Assembly: GCA_950295325.1 (NCBI GenBank)
Contig: OX485805.1
Span: forward strand, 12,742,501-12,806,500
Source: Polytrichum commune
Lineage: Eukaryota; Streptophyta; Polytrichopsida; Polytrichales; Polytrichaceae
Length of the DNA: 64,000 nucleotides
Direction of reading: 5' to 3'
Shown here: positions 1-12,099 of the stretch, piece after piece
Position numbering within the stretch: the first letter of the stretch is position 1
Layout of the letters: each line of letters opens with the position of its first letter
The notes under the pieces: generated by a model
The model's database searches: none
Seen by the model: only the letters and a program-made list of their open reading frames with translations
Told to the model about the DNA's origin: nothing
Made by a program: the position numbers and the translations under genes

Positions 1-794
1 TAAAATCCTATCAAGACGTCACAGCCCTGTGCACTACCGCCGAACTCTGTAGCAGTACGGTTCCCTACAAGCGACAGGAAATCTAAAGTACAAACAGACA
101 GACAGGCAGAGTAAATTTTATACAAATAAGCTCCCTGTCGCATTTCAATCGTGACTCTACCACCTGCGACCTCTCCACTGTGAAGAAAAGCACTGGTGCG
201 CATCTAATTCGAATCGGATGGAAATGGAGCTGGGCCAATCTTTGGGCCCGTCACAAGTATGTAACCCTATTCGAAGTACTATTCCGGTGTCTTAGTGAAT
301 GATCGAGACTCAGAGAGATTGCACCACCTTGGCCCTTGAACGGAGATTGTTGCACCTGGATGGTACCCTCATTGCCATCTTTGTCTTACTCGATGAGTAC
401 AAACTACATACTGCAGGCACGAAGCTCGAATCATGTCTATATTGAAAATGCTTCTAGACCCGCCGAGTACAAGCAAGTCGAGCTTATAAACTCTCACGAA
501 TGAACCTTCCAGGGCGACCCAGAAATTCGATCTTTTCTTCAGCAACACCCATCATCCCGATTCGACATGTCGAAGCGAAAACAGTAACAAAGCTCACAGC
601 ACCATTCCGTTGCAACAATCGACCTTAAAATTCTTCCAGCAACAAGACAGACACAAAAATTTTTTTGCACAGATGTTCCTCACCAAACACTCCAAAAGTC
701 ACCCACCCCTCAGTAAACTGGCACTTGAGGAGGACTTAAATGCCGCCAAGACCGACAGACCGATATGTTAAAAAGATTCAAACACCAAACTCAC

Positions 795-1013
795 CTTCAC
801 AAACCTCCGAACAAACTCAACCAACAAATGTGCCCAGCCCAACCTCTCTCTCTGCGTGCTCCCGCATCTCCAATCAATGATCCGAGGCTCCAATTCAACC
901 GCTAATGACTGGCCACAGATTTTCAACCCAAGCTGACGACGACGACGACAACAACAACAGCAGCAGCTGCAGGGAGCCACTACAGCAGCAGAGAGTAGAA
1001 TTCTATTAAACAT
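795..1013 (-). CDS. Possible first coding exon of a minus-strand gene leaving the left edge
   Basis: A 73-codon open stretch starts at an ATG at 1013 and ends at a good plant donor (GTGAAG|GTGAGT) at 795. It encodes a cysteine run followed by an arginine run, produced by a triplet-repeat tract (GAC/AAC/CAG units, about 931-975), then an unrecognised sequence ending in LLVEFVRRFVK. A second possible exon lies at 1-82, behind a pyrimidine-rich acceptor ending TTTAG; it is open in one frame (GNRTATEFGGSAQGCDV) but not in phase with this exon, so at least one intermediate exon would be needed. I recognise no family. It could be a chance ORF. Confidence 0.25.
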
Positions 1014-1496
1014 GCACCACTGGAGTGGCTATTGAATGATGATGGTCTTGGTCACAATAAATGATTAAAGGAAGGATTTGTGGAGCCCGGCCGGTCGGGA
1101 GCAAAGCCAAGTTCGGCGAAGAAGACGAAGCAGCTCATGATGATAATGAAAGACTGTGTTGACTGGCTCTGTGTGGCTGAAATGTACATGATGGGTACAT
1201 ACTCCGACGTGGCCATCGGTAAGTAAGTGGAGGGGTCAAATGGAAAGGGAGCCATTCTAGAAAGAGAGAAAAACTAGGCTCCACACTTAAACAGTAGTCT
1301 GTGTGTGGATAGTAGTGTCATACTATAATCACTTTTTTTATGATACGGATTCGGACTCGGAGGTAGTGGACGTAGTAGGTGCCATATTTAAGCCTCTATT
1401 TTAGGGTTTGATTGCATAAGGGTCAGGGTCCGGGTCCGGGTCCAAAAACACACACACGCACACCGCAAGGCAGTGATCAGGGAGATTTTTGGGCAT
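1014..1496. other. Non-coding flank with short ORF only
   Basis: No gene is supported. A 67-codon minus ORF at 1052-1255 is not recognisable. The stretch could be the promoter/5' region of the possible minus-strand gene to its left. A short CA-rich run occurs near 1447-1465. Confidence 0.4.
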
Positions 1497-1690
1497 AATC
1501 GGTTGAGATCCTAGTGTTTGCAAGTCCAACCGGTTACATGTTGACATCTTTCGGTTTTCCTTTATCAAATTGGGGTATATTCTATAAATTCCTCTAAAAT
1601 GATCATTAATTTTCCTGCAGTCTTGAACTTCAACCGGTTATTTCTCAAACTCAACCGGTTCATCTGTAACTAACTACCGGTTCTCCCCGA
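1497..1690 (-). repeat. Dispersed repeat family R1, copy A
   Basis: Read on the minus strand, this stretch carries the hallmarks of a repeat found at least six times in the window: a block with AACCGGTTGAAGTTCAAGAC, then ATTTTAGAGGAAT, then GATTATGCCCAA. Other copies are at 8620, 11900, 43685, 48270 and 59810. Copies are diverged and of different lengths. No coding capacity or terminal repeat was identified, so the element class is unknown. Copy A keeps the uninterrupted sequence at the point where copy D holds a LINE insertion. Confidence 0.7.
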
Positions 1691-1717
1691 TCATAGCCGC
1701 AAGGTATGTGGGTGTTA

Positions 1718-4110
1718 GGGCCACTTCACACACGAGCCAAGGGCCATGACCATGGAATGGTGAGGGCCTTTGACTATCATCCAAAGGCCATACCATGGGT
1801 GTTAGGCTACCCATTGTGTGTGGGGAGGGGTCCTCAAACATAGTGTGAAGTGAGAATGGACCATGTTGAGGGACCGTTGCATATTTTATTTATTATTGGG
1901 AAAAGAGGGGCAATCCTACCTCACTACCTACATATCTTCATTCTCTTCTTTTTTTCACTTTCTTTTTGAAATTTACATCGGTGAGGAAGGAAAAGAGAGC
2001 ATGATGGATCGTATTGAGAGAAGAGGGAAGATTCTTATTGCATTGGCTTTATATTGGTGGTTGCACATGATTGTGAAACATGTGCTTGATATGCAAGCAT
2101 TGGCACTCAATGGAGAATGGGAAAATGCCTTGATTTTGAGCATTTGCTTTGAGGGTATAAGATGAGCAGTCGTAGTGTGTGGGCATTTGAAAGAAATGTA
2201 GGGTTCACCGATAGGTTACTATTGGGTTATTTTACGGAAAAAAATGTTCAAACAAAGGACTTGTGTATGTCACAACACATTCAAGTTTCTTTGTGAGATG
2301 TTAGGTCCATATTTGCAGAGAAATAATGCATATATGAGAGAGACAATTTTAGTTGAGAGAAGAACTGCAATGTCATTACAGAGGCTTGGGATTGGAAATA
2401 CTTTGTGTACTATACGAGAGGTATATGGGGTGGTTGAAAGTAAAAATTTAGATATAGTTAGGAATTTTTGTAGATTGGTAAGAGTGCATTTGCAAGAAAC
2501 TTTTATACAATTTCCAAGTCCAACTCGGTTTAGGATTTTAGTTCAAGAATTTGAGGCCCTTCATGAAATTCCTCACATTATAGGAACAATCAATCGATCT
2601 CGCATTCTGATCATTGTACTTGTAATTGGAAGAGAGAATTATTATTGTAGAAAACACATTTCATTCGGCTTTATTGCAAGATATAATAAATACAAAATGT
2701 GTTTTTTGGGATTACGAATTTGGATGGGTAGAAAGTTTGTACAATTGGACATTGTTTCAATTGACAAAAATTGGAAAAATTGCATTACAGACAAATTCTT
2801 ACTTTATAAGCTTATTGGAAATTGTGCATATCCAATATGGCCGTGAATTTACAGCCCATTTAAAAGATATGCAAAAGATTTAGAAGGCTTACAAGGTTAC
2901 AAAGCAAATTTTGAAAGTTCTACTTGTATGTTGCGTACCTCTCCATGAGGAGTGTCCGAAACACCATGGGCACAAGGGGGACTCCGGAGTGACACTTGGG
3001 ACTTATGACGCCGTTGGTGAATGGGCCCAAATGATCATAGTGTGGGCGAGGGCCCCGGGCGCCGAAAGTGTCTCCCATCCATAGAGACTAGGAGGCACGA
3101 GGATAAGGCCATGAGCTATGCTTAGCTTATGGCGTGTAAATTCTAGAATGTTCAAAAACACCTCAATCGGAGGTCTGAGCTAGAAGATATGGCAATTTGA
3201 GTGGGGCGTTGTCCCGGGACATTGCCCTGGTGCATCAGTGGCCTAGAAGTGATTCCCGGGACTACCAAGATTTGAACATGCATAACTTCCTCAATACTTG
3301 TCTGAATGGAGCAAGTGAGATTTCCATTAGCATCTACGTGAAGCGTAAATGAAGATGGAATGGTCGCTTGTTAGCATCAGATATTATATAAGGAAGTTAT
3401 GATGGTCTGAAGTTGCTGGGGGCTTCTAGCTCCAACGGCTAAGGGAAAATGTCTACTTGGCTCCAACTCTTGGTAGAGAGACAAAAGGTTTCTTGACGAT
3501 GGTGTAGGGGCCCTTAAAAAATCCTAGAGGCTTACATTGGTGAGGTGGTGTGGCCTCACCCACCCGAGGCCGAATGGCATGGCCTCCATGGGCTTTGGTC
3601 CAATGTGAGGGCATAGTTGCCTAATACGATTCGGGTTGTTATAGTGTTGCTCCGGCTATGCGATGATCAACATAAGATTGGATTTTTATAGATAGAAGTC
3701 CACATCTAAGAATCGGCTATCGATTAAGAGGATGAGTTCCAAAAGCAAAATAGAAAGGTTGGTTTTCCTCTTATGAAGTATAAGGTCCTGGGTAGGAGAA
3801 GCTAATCATTAGCATGGCAGAATGTGAACGGTTAGCGTTCATGCCCCTTGCTAGAAATGAAAATGGTCAAGATGGTTAAGGGGAATTAGCAAGGGTTGCG
3901 ATATCGTATCTATGTAAAACATGCTTTCAGAATCTTAAAAGACAGATGGTGAATCATTATGAGAAGAATTGATATACCATTACGGCATATGGCTGATATA
4001 GTTGCTACATGTATTGTACTACATAATATGTGTACAATTGGAAATAACAAATTTGATATGTAATGGATAATAGAAATAGAGAGAATATTAAATAGACGTA
4101 TAAATAGTAG
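1718..4110 (+). pseudogene. Relict PIF/Harbinger transposase (DDE_Tnp_4 type), split by an insertion
   Basis: Decayed coding sequence of a HARBI1-like/PIF transposase on the plus strand. Pieces in order: an N-terminal part at 2001-2165 (from MMDRIERRGKILIALAL), a helical region around 2244-2450, then FEALHEIPHIIGTI (about 2550-2590), ENYYCRKH, a shifted-frame block GWVESLYNWTLFQLTKIGK (about 2720-2780), and after an interruption AFRILKDRW, MRRIDIPLRHMADIVATC and LHNMCTIGNNKFD (about 3925-4065). These are family signatures of the DDE_4 nuclease region. Frameshifts and stops are frequent, so it is dead. A candidate left end lies at 1718, with GGGCCACTTCACAC next to a TTA as expected for PIF/Harbinger, but I found no matching right end. 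The gene is cut by an unrelated ~1-kb insertion. Confidence 0.85.
2932..3910. mobile_element. ~1-kb insertion inside the Harbinger relict, type unknown
   Basis: Transposase homology stops after a decayed SSTCM-like segment near 2930 and resumes with AFRILKDRW near 3922, so about 980 bases were inserted between adjacent codons. A possible 5-bp duplication TATGT borders it (2927-2931 and 3911-3915), but its fit to the expected reading frame is imperfect. The insert is non-coding. Size and a TG start would suit a solo LTR, but the expected CA end is missing. Confidence 0.4.
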
Positions 4111-6659
4111 ATTATTGAAAGAAAAAAAGAAATAAGGGTTGAATTAATAGTAATAGGTAATATCAAAATAATCAGTATTACAAAAAATAATGCAAAAAAA
4201 AGATGTTGAAGAAAACACTAAAAATATCTTAATAAAAAAAATAAAAAAAACTTTATTGTTGGAAGCTACAAAAATGCATAAAGTAATAGCCAAATTTTTA
4301 TGGCAAATAAAAATCCAAAAAAATCAAACATACAGTTCTAAGATATAAATATTGATTATGATGTGTGAATACCTATAATTTTTGTACAAAGGTTGTCATA
4401 TAAGCATCCACCCAAATTACCAAGGTACAAGATCTTGGAGCTTTTGATACCAATGTAAAGCCTCTCAACAAGAAAGAGGAAAAATAAATAAAAGGCATGT
4501 TCCACCTAACCTTGAGCCTTATATACTTATAGGAACTAAGAGTTGAAGCTCCCTTCAACTAGTCCTCAAGCATATAGTTGATTGGCTCTTCCTCCCTACT
4601 TTTGGGGTGAGTTAAGTGGTCTTAACAAACGGTTGTTACTTACGAGGTGAGAATATGCTATTTTGTGCATGGAGAGGCTCGATTTGGGCCTCTCAGATGT
4701 TTAAAAGTTAAGGGGTGCGTGTGTAGTGTTTAGTTACTTTTCACAATCAGGCACCTTTATTTGAATGGTGTGTGGTTTGGTGTGGATCTCATAACAAACA
4801 TCATATACATATACATGTTCAAACGAGATTGTACTACGTCTCAAGATTTCATTAACTACTCTACATTCATTAGGCAACACAATTGGGAGGGCTTATGATT
4901 TTTTTGTTGATGTTTGTTTCATCATACATTTTTTAGTAATGAAACACAAACCCAAAGAGGTAAAGATTGATTAATAGAAGGTGAAGATCAAGAAAACGAA
5001 CCCACTTAACACCCGCCTACCTTAATGGACCTTATTTTCCAACTCCATATTGGGTTCTCAAACCACAAGGGATATTTTCTTGAGTGAGGACTGCTAAGAA
5101 TTGATGGGAAATGGTGCCATGTTAGTGTCACTTCATTAGTTTAATACCTTGGATCCGGACCCGAGAGTACACTCGTGTGGTCCAAATATATATTCTTGAC
5201 CAAAAGGATCATTTAAATTTGGACTTTCTTTAGTCTCACACCCTAGTATAATCTCACCCTAAGTACTATGTTGTCGGCTTTATTAGGGTAACGACGTTAT
5301 CACAAGGGGGAGGCACCATTCCAACGTGTGCAGACGTACGGTGTTCTTTGGACATGTCCACTAAACCGAAATTTGGCTTCTAAACTAACAACTTCAAGCA
5401 TATTTTGTTGGCAACCCTAGGTCACCATAGTTGTACATATCATATAATATTGTCAACAATCAATGAAACTTGATGTATTTATGGTACTTCAACATAAAAT
5501 TATCTAAGGGAAAACTTGTAATAATATGGCTATGGGTCCTTTTATAAAGAAAACAAATTTACTTGTTCTATACATATTAAGGTTTATTTTTTCCAATATG
5601 AGATCTTCAAGCTTTTTTTGGTTGTTTATTTTATTTATTTTCCTTCTAAAAAACCTTATGTTCATGTTCTTAGATCCTTTTGTCAAGATTGAAATGTCTC
5701 ATTTGTAATTAGTTGACATTCTATTTTCTAGAAATTTTTATATATTTTTTACAACATTTTTTTTGGACCAAAATGAACAAATGTATATTGTTGTTGCGTG
5801 GATAGTGTAGTATATGTCATTGAAATCGAGCTTTATGAATACGAGGGTTGCGTAAATACGATTGGAATGGGTCAAAATTATACGTTGAGTTGGTCAACCC
5901 TCAAGTATGGATTTGAACAACCCCAAAAGTTCCCCCTATGTATACCCCCGGATACTTCCAACTAAAGCAATATTTCCTATCCTCCGCATGCCTACATTTG
6001 ACATCAAATCTCTATCATAATAAGCATGGCCCAATGCATATATATTGCACATGTAAAAGTAACACATGTATCTAGGTACCGGCATGAATGTGAGCTCGTT
6101 ACCCGCATGTTGATCACGGTTAACATGATGCGACATAGGGTGTTATGCCTACTTTCATACATTGCAAATATATATGCAACTAAAGGCACGTGGATGGAAT
6201 TTGGAGCCATATTGAGAATTTTTTTCCCTCAATATATTCTTGAAAGGTGGATTGATTGTTGAAGTTTTGAATGAAAGAGGAGGTTCACCTTAGTCAATCC
6301 ATACTTTGTTTGAGTGTATTGAGCTTTGATAAGAAATTAGAGTGAAAAAATCTTCCTCGTTTTGACACCTCATCACATAAACTTTATGATAATCTAGTTG
6401 GAGATACTTGGATGGCCGAAAATGTATCGAGCACTGCTCAACTTGATTGTCTAAACATCTATACATTTGGTTTGGGTATAAATGTATAAGATGTGGCTAT
6501 AGCAATTGTGAAAGTTTTAGTAATCACATAGGGACTTCCAAAATCATTTTGGAGCGGCCAACTCAACGTTTTTATATCTGGCTATACAGATGTTTTTTGC
6601 TACACTAATTAGGGCCATGCTATGTTTACACATGGTTTATTTTGAAAATGCCCGTTGGG
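4111..6659. other. Intergenic, AT-rich, no gene recognised
   Basis: Only short ORFs of 60-78 codons with no recognisable motif. Poly-A/T runs follow the end of the Harbinger relict (4180-4260) and may be part of its 3' region. Nothing else is supported. Confidence 0.5.
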
Positions 6660-7140
6660 TTAGCCTCAAACCGGGTCGGGCGGCATGCATTGTAGCCAAC
6701 CCGGCCCCGTTACCACGGTGTTAGAGGCCACCCCCCGGCTCAATCACGGCCGCCTGTATCGCCGTCGATCTAACGGCCGAGGGATAGGGGGCCCAAACCC
6801 TAACCCTCACTCCAACCCCTCGCCTCTTCTGTCATCTCCTCCCTTTGCTGCCTTCGCCACCCCAAGCCCGTTGTGTGCTTCTCCATCGCCGCTTTGCTCC
6901 TCTCCTGCCGCTCTGAAGCCACCTGTGCTCCTGCTCCTGCCAACAAAAAGTCCCCACCGTCCTACGGTCTGCCGGGTTTTCGAGGCAAGCCCCGGCAAGT
7001 TTAGACTCCCTCCAAGCCACGCCAAGCCGCTCCCGCTCCAGCTCCTTCTCCTTCTCCGTCTTTTTTCCCTTTATTTCTACTCATTGGGGTTTGGACAAGG
7101 GTTATGGGACATGTTCTTGTGGCCCTCTCCTTGTATTTGA
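6660..7140 (+). other. GC-rich island with telo-box-like motif
   Basis: This block is sharply more GC- and pyrimidine-rich than its surroundings. It contains AAACCCTAACCCT near 6794, followed by a long C/T-rich run, which resembles plant promoter/5' UTR sequence such as that of ribosomal-protein genes. A 151-codon plus ORF (6685-7137) is proline/serine/leucine-rich and probably reflects composition only. I infer a captured or relict promoter/5' leader; a degenerate gene start is an alternative. Confidence 0.35.
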
Positions 7141-8619
7141 GGAGGAATACCTCACATGTATAGGCTGTAGCCATATTTTTGAGCATTCTTCCCATGGGCC
7201 GTGGAACAAATATTTTTTGTACATTGAATCTTAGATGTAGCCAAATTTTGATGTACTTTGGGTTGTATTAGCCACATTTACGTCAACAACGTAGGAAGTG
7301 GGGGTCATATTTCAACTCTACGTTGGCAAAACATAGCCACATACACTCGCCCCAAAAAAATTATATATCGCCACATACTCAAACCTTCTATGACATCTAG
7401 TCGCATTCGCCATATGTTAAGTCATCCCACGTGGCCAGCTAGGGCTCCTTCAAGCCAACTCAAATTGCCAAAGAAGCTAGCCAATGGATGGGCCAAGAGC
7501 CAATGTAGAGACCCATTTCTTTTGAAAAAAAAAACACTAGGCCAACTGGTAGGCATTCAAGGAATAAGTGATATAGAGGGCAATTAAAGAGGTTTTGTCC
7601 TTGTCAATTAATAATATGCTCCCCAACAAAGGGGGCGTCTTGACGAAGTTCTCATATAGTTGGACAACTAAGATGACATTGAGATGGATTTTCATGAACA
7701 TGGATAGCCCCTCAAGTCACTAAGGGTGAGTTTTCATGTCAGCCACTCACCCACTAGATTCTACATAATAGTCAGTTGGAGGTGTTCTCATGTAGATAAG
7801 CACAAGCCACCAATAAACCACATTTGGGTGGGTGGCCTACTAGGATGTGAAGGGCCATGGACATTGGCCCATTGGACTTTCATGCACCCACTAAAGCATT
7901 TTTTTGACCCACAAGTGTTGGTCACCAAAAGATTGAATCCCGGTTTTAGGAGGAGGAGGAGGTTAGTAAGTGAACATAGATTTGAGAAGATGAGAATAGC
8001 TAGTTGGCACATTCAAACCCTACCCCCACCAAATTTCAACTAGAGTTAGTGTCAATCTGGACACTTCGTGTTAGATTGGTGTGTCATGTAGACCCACCTT
8101 TCCAACTAGGGTAAAATTGCCATATGAGAGATAATAGATGCTTTATGGACAATCACGCAATGCTTCAACCCCAACATGTCATGATATGATGGTACCATCT
8201 ACTTGCCAACAATTATAGTATAAGAGGATCACCATCCATAAAAGAATGTAAATTCAAATGACACGAGAATGGATGGTCTTGAAGCCGAAGAAGGGTCCCT
8301 ATATTGGCTTTTTTTTCCATGAAAATTTGTCCCAAAGAATACAAGATATCCCCAAAAACCAAGGGAGTTCAACCCCCCAAGACAACACTCTACACCACAC
8401 GGTAAAGGCCTGAATCTAACACCAAAACCGACCATTCCTCCTCCAAGTTCCAAAGAGAAGCTAAATCAACTTGGATTCATGAAATCAATGAAGGACGTTG
8501 TTGATGACAAGGACCATAGTGGCTATAAAACATTATCATAATCATCAACAAAACCTCCTTTCCATGATGCCCGTTTGGACCACCAACATGATATTAAATT
8601 ATATTGCATAGATCCCTCT
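7141..8619. other. Intergenic, no gene recognised
   Basis: Between 7150 and 7375 short variants of GTAGCCA/GCCACAT recur in both orientations. The ORFs of up to 109 codons here have no family signature. Confidence 0.4.
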
Positions 8620-8750
8620 AAAAATGATTGGTACTATTCTTGAAGTCTTGAACTTCAACTGGTCATTTCTCAAAACCCAATTAGTTCATGTGTAACTAGC
8701 AGTGGGTTCTCCTCTTTCATTGCTATCGGCATGATTAGGATTTGTTAAAC
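8620..8750 (-). repeat. Dispersed repeat family R1, copy B (partial)
   Basis: Carries the R1 core on the minus strand (plus-strand reading CTTGAACTTCAACTGGTCAT, then CCTCTAAAAATGAT), matching copy A over the part next to the AACCGGTT block. Diverged and truncated. Confidence 0.6.
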
Positions 8751-9867
8751 AATACCCACTTGTTATAGGATATAAACATACAATCAATGCATGGGTAGGG
8801 CACTCATACATGTATTTAATAACCCATCTGCGACGGAAGGGTATTTATCATGGGGCTATTTATCTAAGAAATTGGAATTCTTTACACCCTATTAGTACAA
8901 ATAAATCTAAATTTTGTCATTTTAGATGATCCTATTTGTATTTATAAAGTCGCAAGTGAACTAGTTTCTAGTACCCTATGTTCCTTATAATTTTTATATT
9001 TGACCCCATGAATGACGAATTATAAGACTCTTGAAAGTTTGTAGTGAAAATTCAATAAACCATGTCTAGAATGAAGACATCAAACAATGTACCAAAACAT
9101 AAAAACTTGAAGCATTATTAGGACCTCATATTGTTCCAAAACATACATCAAACAATGTTCAAATCAAACAAACTTGAAGCAAGCAACCCTAGGCAAAAAT
9201 CAAAGATACAACGCACAAAGCAAAGAACACCAAAACCCTCGTCATCCAAATTTTTCATTCGGGAATTTGGATTGAAAATGGATAGTTTTTCATTCATTGA
9301 CCATCATAAAATGCATTGTATACCTGTGCCTCAATATATTTTTCTCTACCTACTATTCCCAACCTTATTTTAGATTGAAAGAATTAGATAAATTGATGCA
9401 TTATATGGTACCCTTATTTTTTTATACACACAACTTTGTAATTGAAGAGGTGCTTCATTATATCAAAGAATTGTATAACTTTTCTCACAAATGAATAAAA
9501 AATACCCTACATTCTTTCTCACATGGTTTAATAAATTTCCGCGAGTGCCCTACCGGGGAATCAATGTGATAAAGGTGGAGGGTGCTAAAACCAACACCTC
9601 ACCCAAAACCAACAACTACAAATGCCTCCCAATTGTCAACACTCTACTGCTTTGAACCGTTCCCCATGGTGTAGGAGTGTTCAGTCCCACGGAGCGACGG
9701 TTTTAGGTGCCATTAGTGGCGCCACCTCATACTGGCCTCCACTACCTTTGTGTAGGGTAGGTAATGGACTTATCTTGGGTCAGTTCAAGGTGGGTTAAGG
9801 GTCGTTTGTCAGTGCCTATTGTAGCCATTCTATTCACCACGGTGAGGGGGCGGACAATTATCGCCAT
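8751..9867. other. Intergenic, no gene recognised
   Basis: AT-rich sequence with two short ORFs (80 and 65 codons) lacking recognisable motifs. Confidence 0.45.
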
Positions 9868-10330
9868 TTGATTCACAAAACCAGGGAGGTAGGCCCACAA
9901 AGCACAATGGGGCTCAGACCTGGGATGGAAGGGGGTCAGTACCCCGGATGCAAAGGGACAATTCTACAACTTAAGCAGATGGGATCATGGAGGTGGCCAT
10001 GTTAAGCTTTGATCTAGCTTGGGTCTAGTCCCCAACTACGTTGTGAAGGTGGGGGGGTCCTCATCACATGCAAGGTTGTCATACACATGGAAAATCCTAA
10101 CCATTCTATTCACAAAGTCAAGGAGGTAGGTCCACAAAGTCCAAAGGGGGTCGGTACCTGGGATGCAAGGGGATGGTTCTACAACCGAACCAAGTGGGAT
10201 CACAAAAGTGACCATGCATGTTGAGCTTTGATCTAGGTTAAGTCTCATCCCAAACTGTATTGTGTTGGTTCTAGGCAATGAAGGTGAAGGTCCTCATCAC
10301 ATGCAAGGTCATCATACACGGGACCCAGGG
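9868..10330. repeat. Two-copy tandem duplication, unit ~236 bp
   Basis: Two adjacent diverged copies are visible. Both start near GGAGGTAGGYCCACAAAG (about 9885 and 10121), continue through GCTTTGATCTAG, and end at CCTCATCACATGCAAGG followed by TCATACAC. The 80-codon minus ORF at 10036-10278 is a by-product. Confidence 0.75.
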
Positions 10331-11899
10331 ATACGTTCAAGGAAGCTGATGGTTTTGACTTTGAACATTCATCAAAAATTCAATCGAGGCTGATTTTTCT
10401 TCTTCGTACCTTCGTTTAGCTCAAAGTCTAACATGATTTTCTTTACATCAACCACATCAACCACATCGCCATATATATATATATATGTATTTGCAATAGC
10501 TCCAAGTGTTGGTTTGAGCACCCTCTACCCTTAGACTCTAGAGAGAAAAGTCTCCAAACCATGCATATCAACACCAACAAAAGTCTACAACTGGTACCAG
10601 GTTCTATACGGAATAAGCTGTCTCACAAGCATCCATCCACACCAGTACCGTCCTGAGTCCACTGTATACAGGTTGAATGTTGAATGAAGCTGCTTGCATA
10701 TTTTGGACTTTGGACATCATCTTCAAGCTTTTATTTGAAGTGCTTGGAGGCTTCCTTCCCACAACATTGTCCTTGCATCAATTGCTTTCTTTATTCACGG
10801 TGAAGGTCCCAACACCCAACGTCACACTTGTCCTGACCGACCTAACTTCAAAGTCTAAACCTTACGTCTAAGTAATTATATAAGTATACAGACAGACATA
10901 TATATATATATATACACACATACTTAACTTACTATGTTGTTTGAAGTCAATTAGTGAGGCTCCATAAACATCCATTGACCTCGAGAGCGTTAAACGAAGT
11001 TAGTTACTGTCCGCCACACATTTGGGAATTTGCGTCTCCATGACATCTTGCTGAAGACAGGGCCGCTGGTCACTTCATATGAGCTTAAGGCACCTCAAAC
11101 TTCTTAATTTTGTATACGTGTTTAAATTTAGGTGATCTCCGATGATCTACATATCATGAAGTTACTAAGCAAGCAAGCTGATGTTCTGTTATTAGTATGA
11201 TGGAAAGGCTACGATTGAAAAACTACTATGATATACTCTACAGTTGTTTGTTGAGAAGTTCACGATATGCAGCTTGAGTGCTTCGCATTAATGAGGAATC
11301 CCAGAATTGGAGGATGAATATGTGATATATACTTGGTCCCATACTGGAACGTGGCCAAGAAGATGTGTAGGTTAATGTTGTGTAGGTGAAAGCACAGTGG
11401 TGATACTCAATATTGTCAAAGAATGGTGGTAATGTACTTACCTGGTTTAGGGTATCGAATTTGTACTATATATATACCAATTGAATATTAAAAGCTGGTG
11501 GATATCTCAAAACCGGAGGCTCTTGATGAAATATCCGGGTCGTTATTTGGGTCCATATCATCCTATTATCATATTCGACACTAGGATGATTCTACCGAGG
11601 TTTCAACTTTCACGGTTGTCGGCATCGTATATCTAAGTCCATAGTAATGCCAAAAACACATAACTGTGTATAAATACGCACACGATACCAATAGAAAAGG
11701 AACGAGAAATCTTCTGCACTCCTAAAGATATCAAAAGAGAAGTGATACCAACCCAACACTGAGAATTTCCAACAATAGGTATTTTGGAAAATGAGTTTAA
11801 TAAAAAAGAATTGTTTGATTTTGTTTGAAGTTCTAAGGAAAGTCAAACGCTCTTTGGTGATGTTCAATGGTAAACCCCAACGTCTACGAAGATTCTTGG
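10331..11899. other. Intergenic with AT/TA microsatellites
   Basis: TA dinucleotide runs occur at about 10471-10486 and 10896-10912. No gene is recognised; the 64-85 codon ORFs have no motif. Confidence 0.45.
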
Positions 11900-12060
11900 G
11901 AGTAACCGGTCAAAACCCTAATGTTTCCAAGTCCAACCAGTTACACGTTGTGATCTTTCGGTTTTTCTTTACTAAATTGACGCATATTGCATAGATTCCT
12001 CTAAGGTGATTGGTAGTTTTCCTGAAGTCGTGGTAATTTTCTCTCAAGCCATTGAAGTGG
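11900..12060 (-). repeat. Dispersed repeat family R1, copy C (partial)
   Basis: Minus-strand copy of the R1 core: the plus strand shows AACCGGTCAAAACCCTA, CCAAGTCCAACCAGTTACA and GATTCCTCTAAGGTGATTGG, which align with copy A. It directly precedes the ~155-bp tandem array. Confidence 0.65.
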
Positions 12061-12099
12061 CTAAACGGCTGGCAATAACTGCCAAATCCCGACTCCAAT

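Noticed and set aside
6790-6815. Interstitial telomere repeat
   Set aside because: Only about two AAACCCT/CCCTAA units are present; a telo-box in a promoter-like block explains it better than an array.
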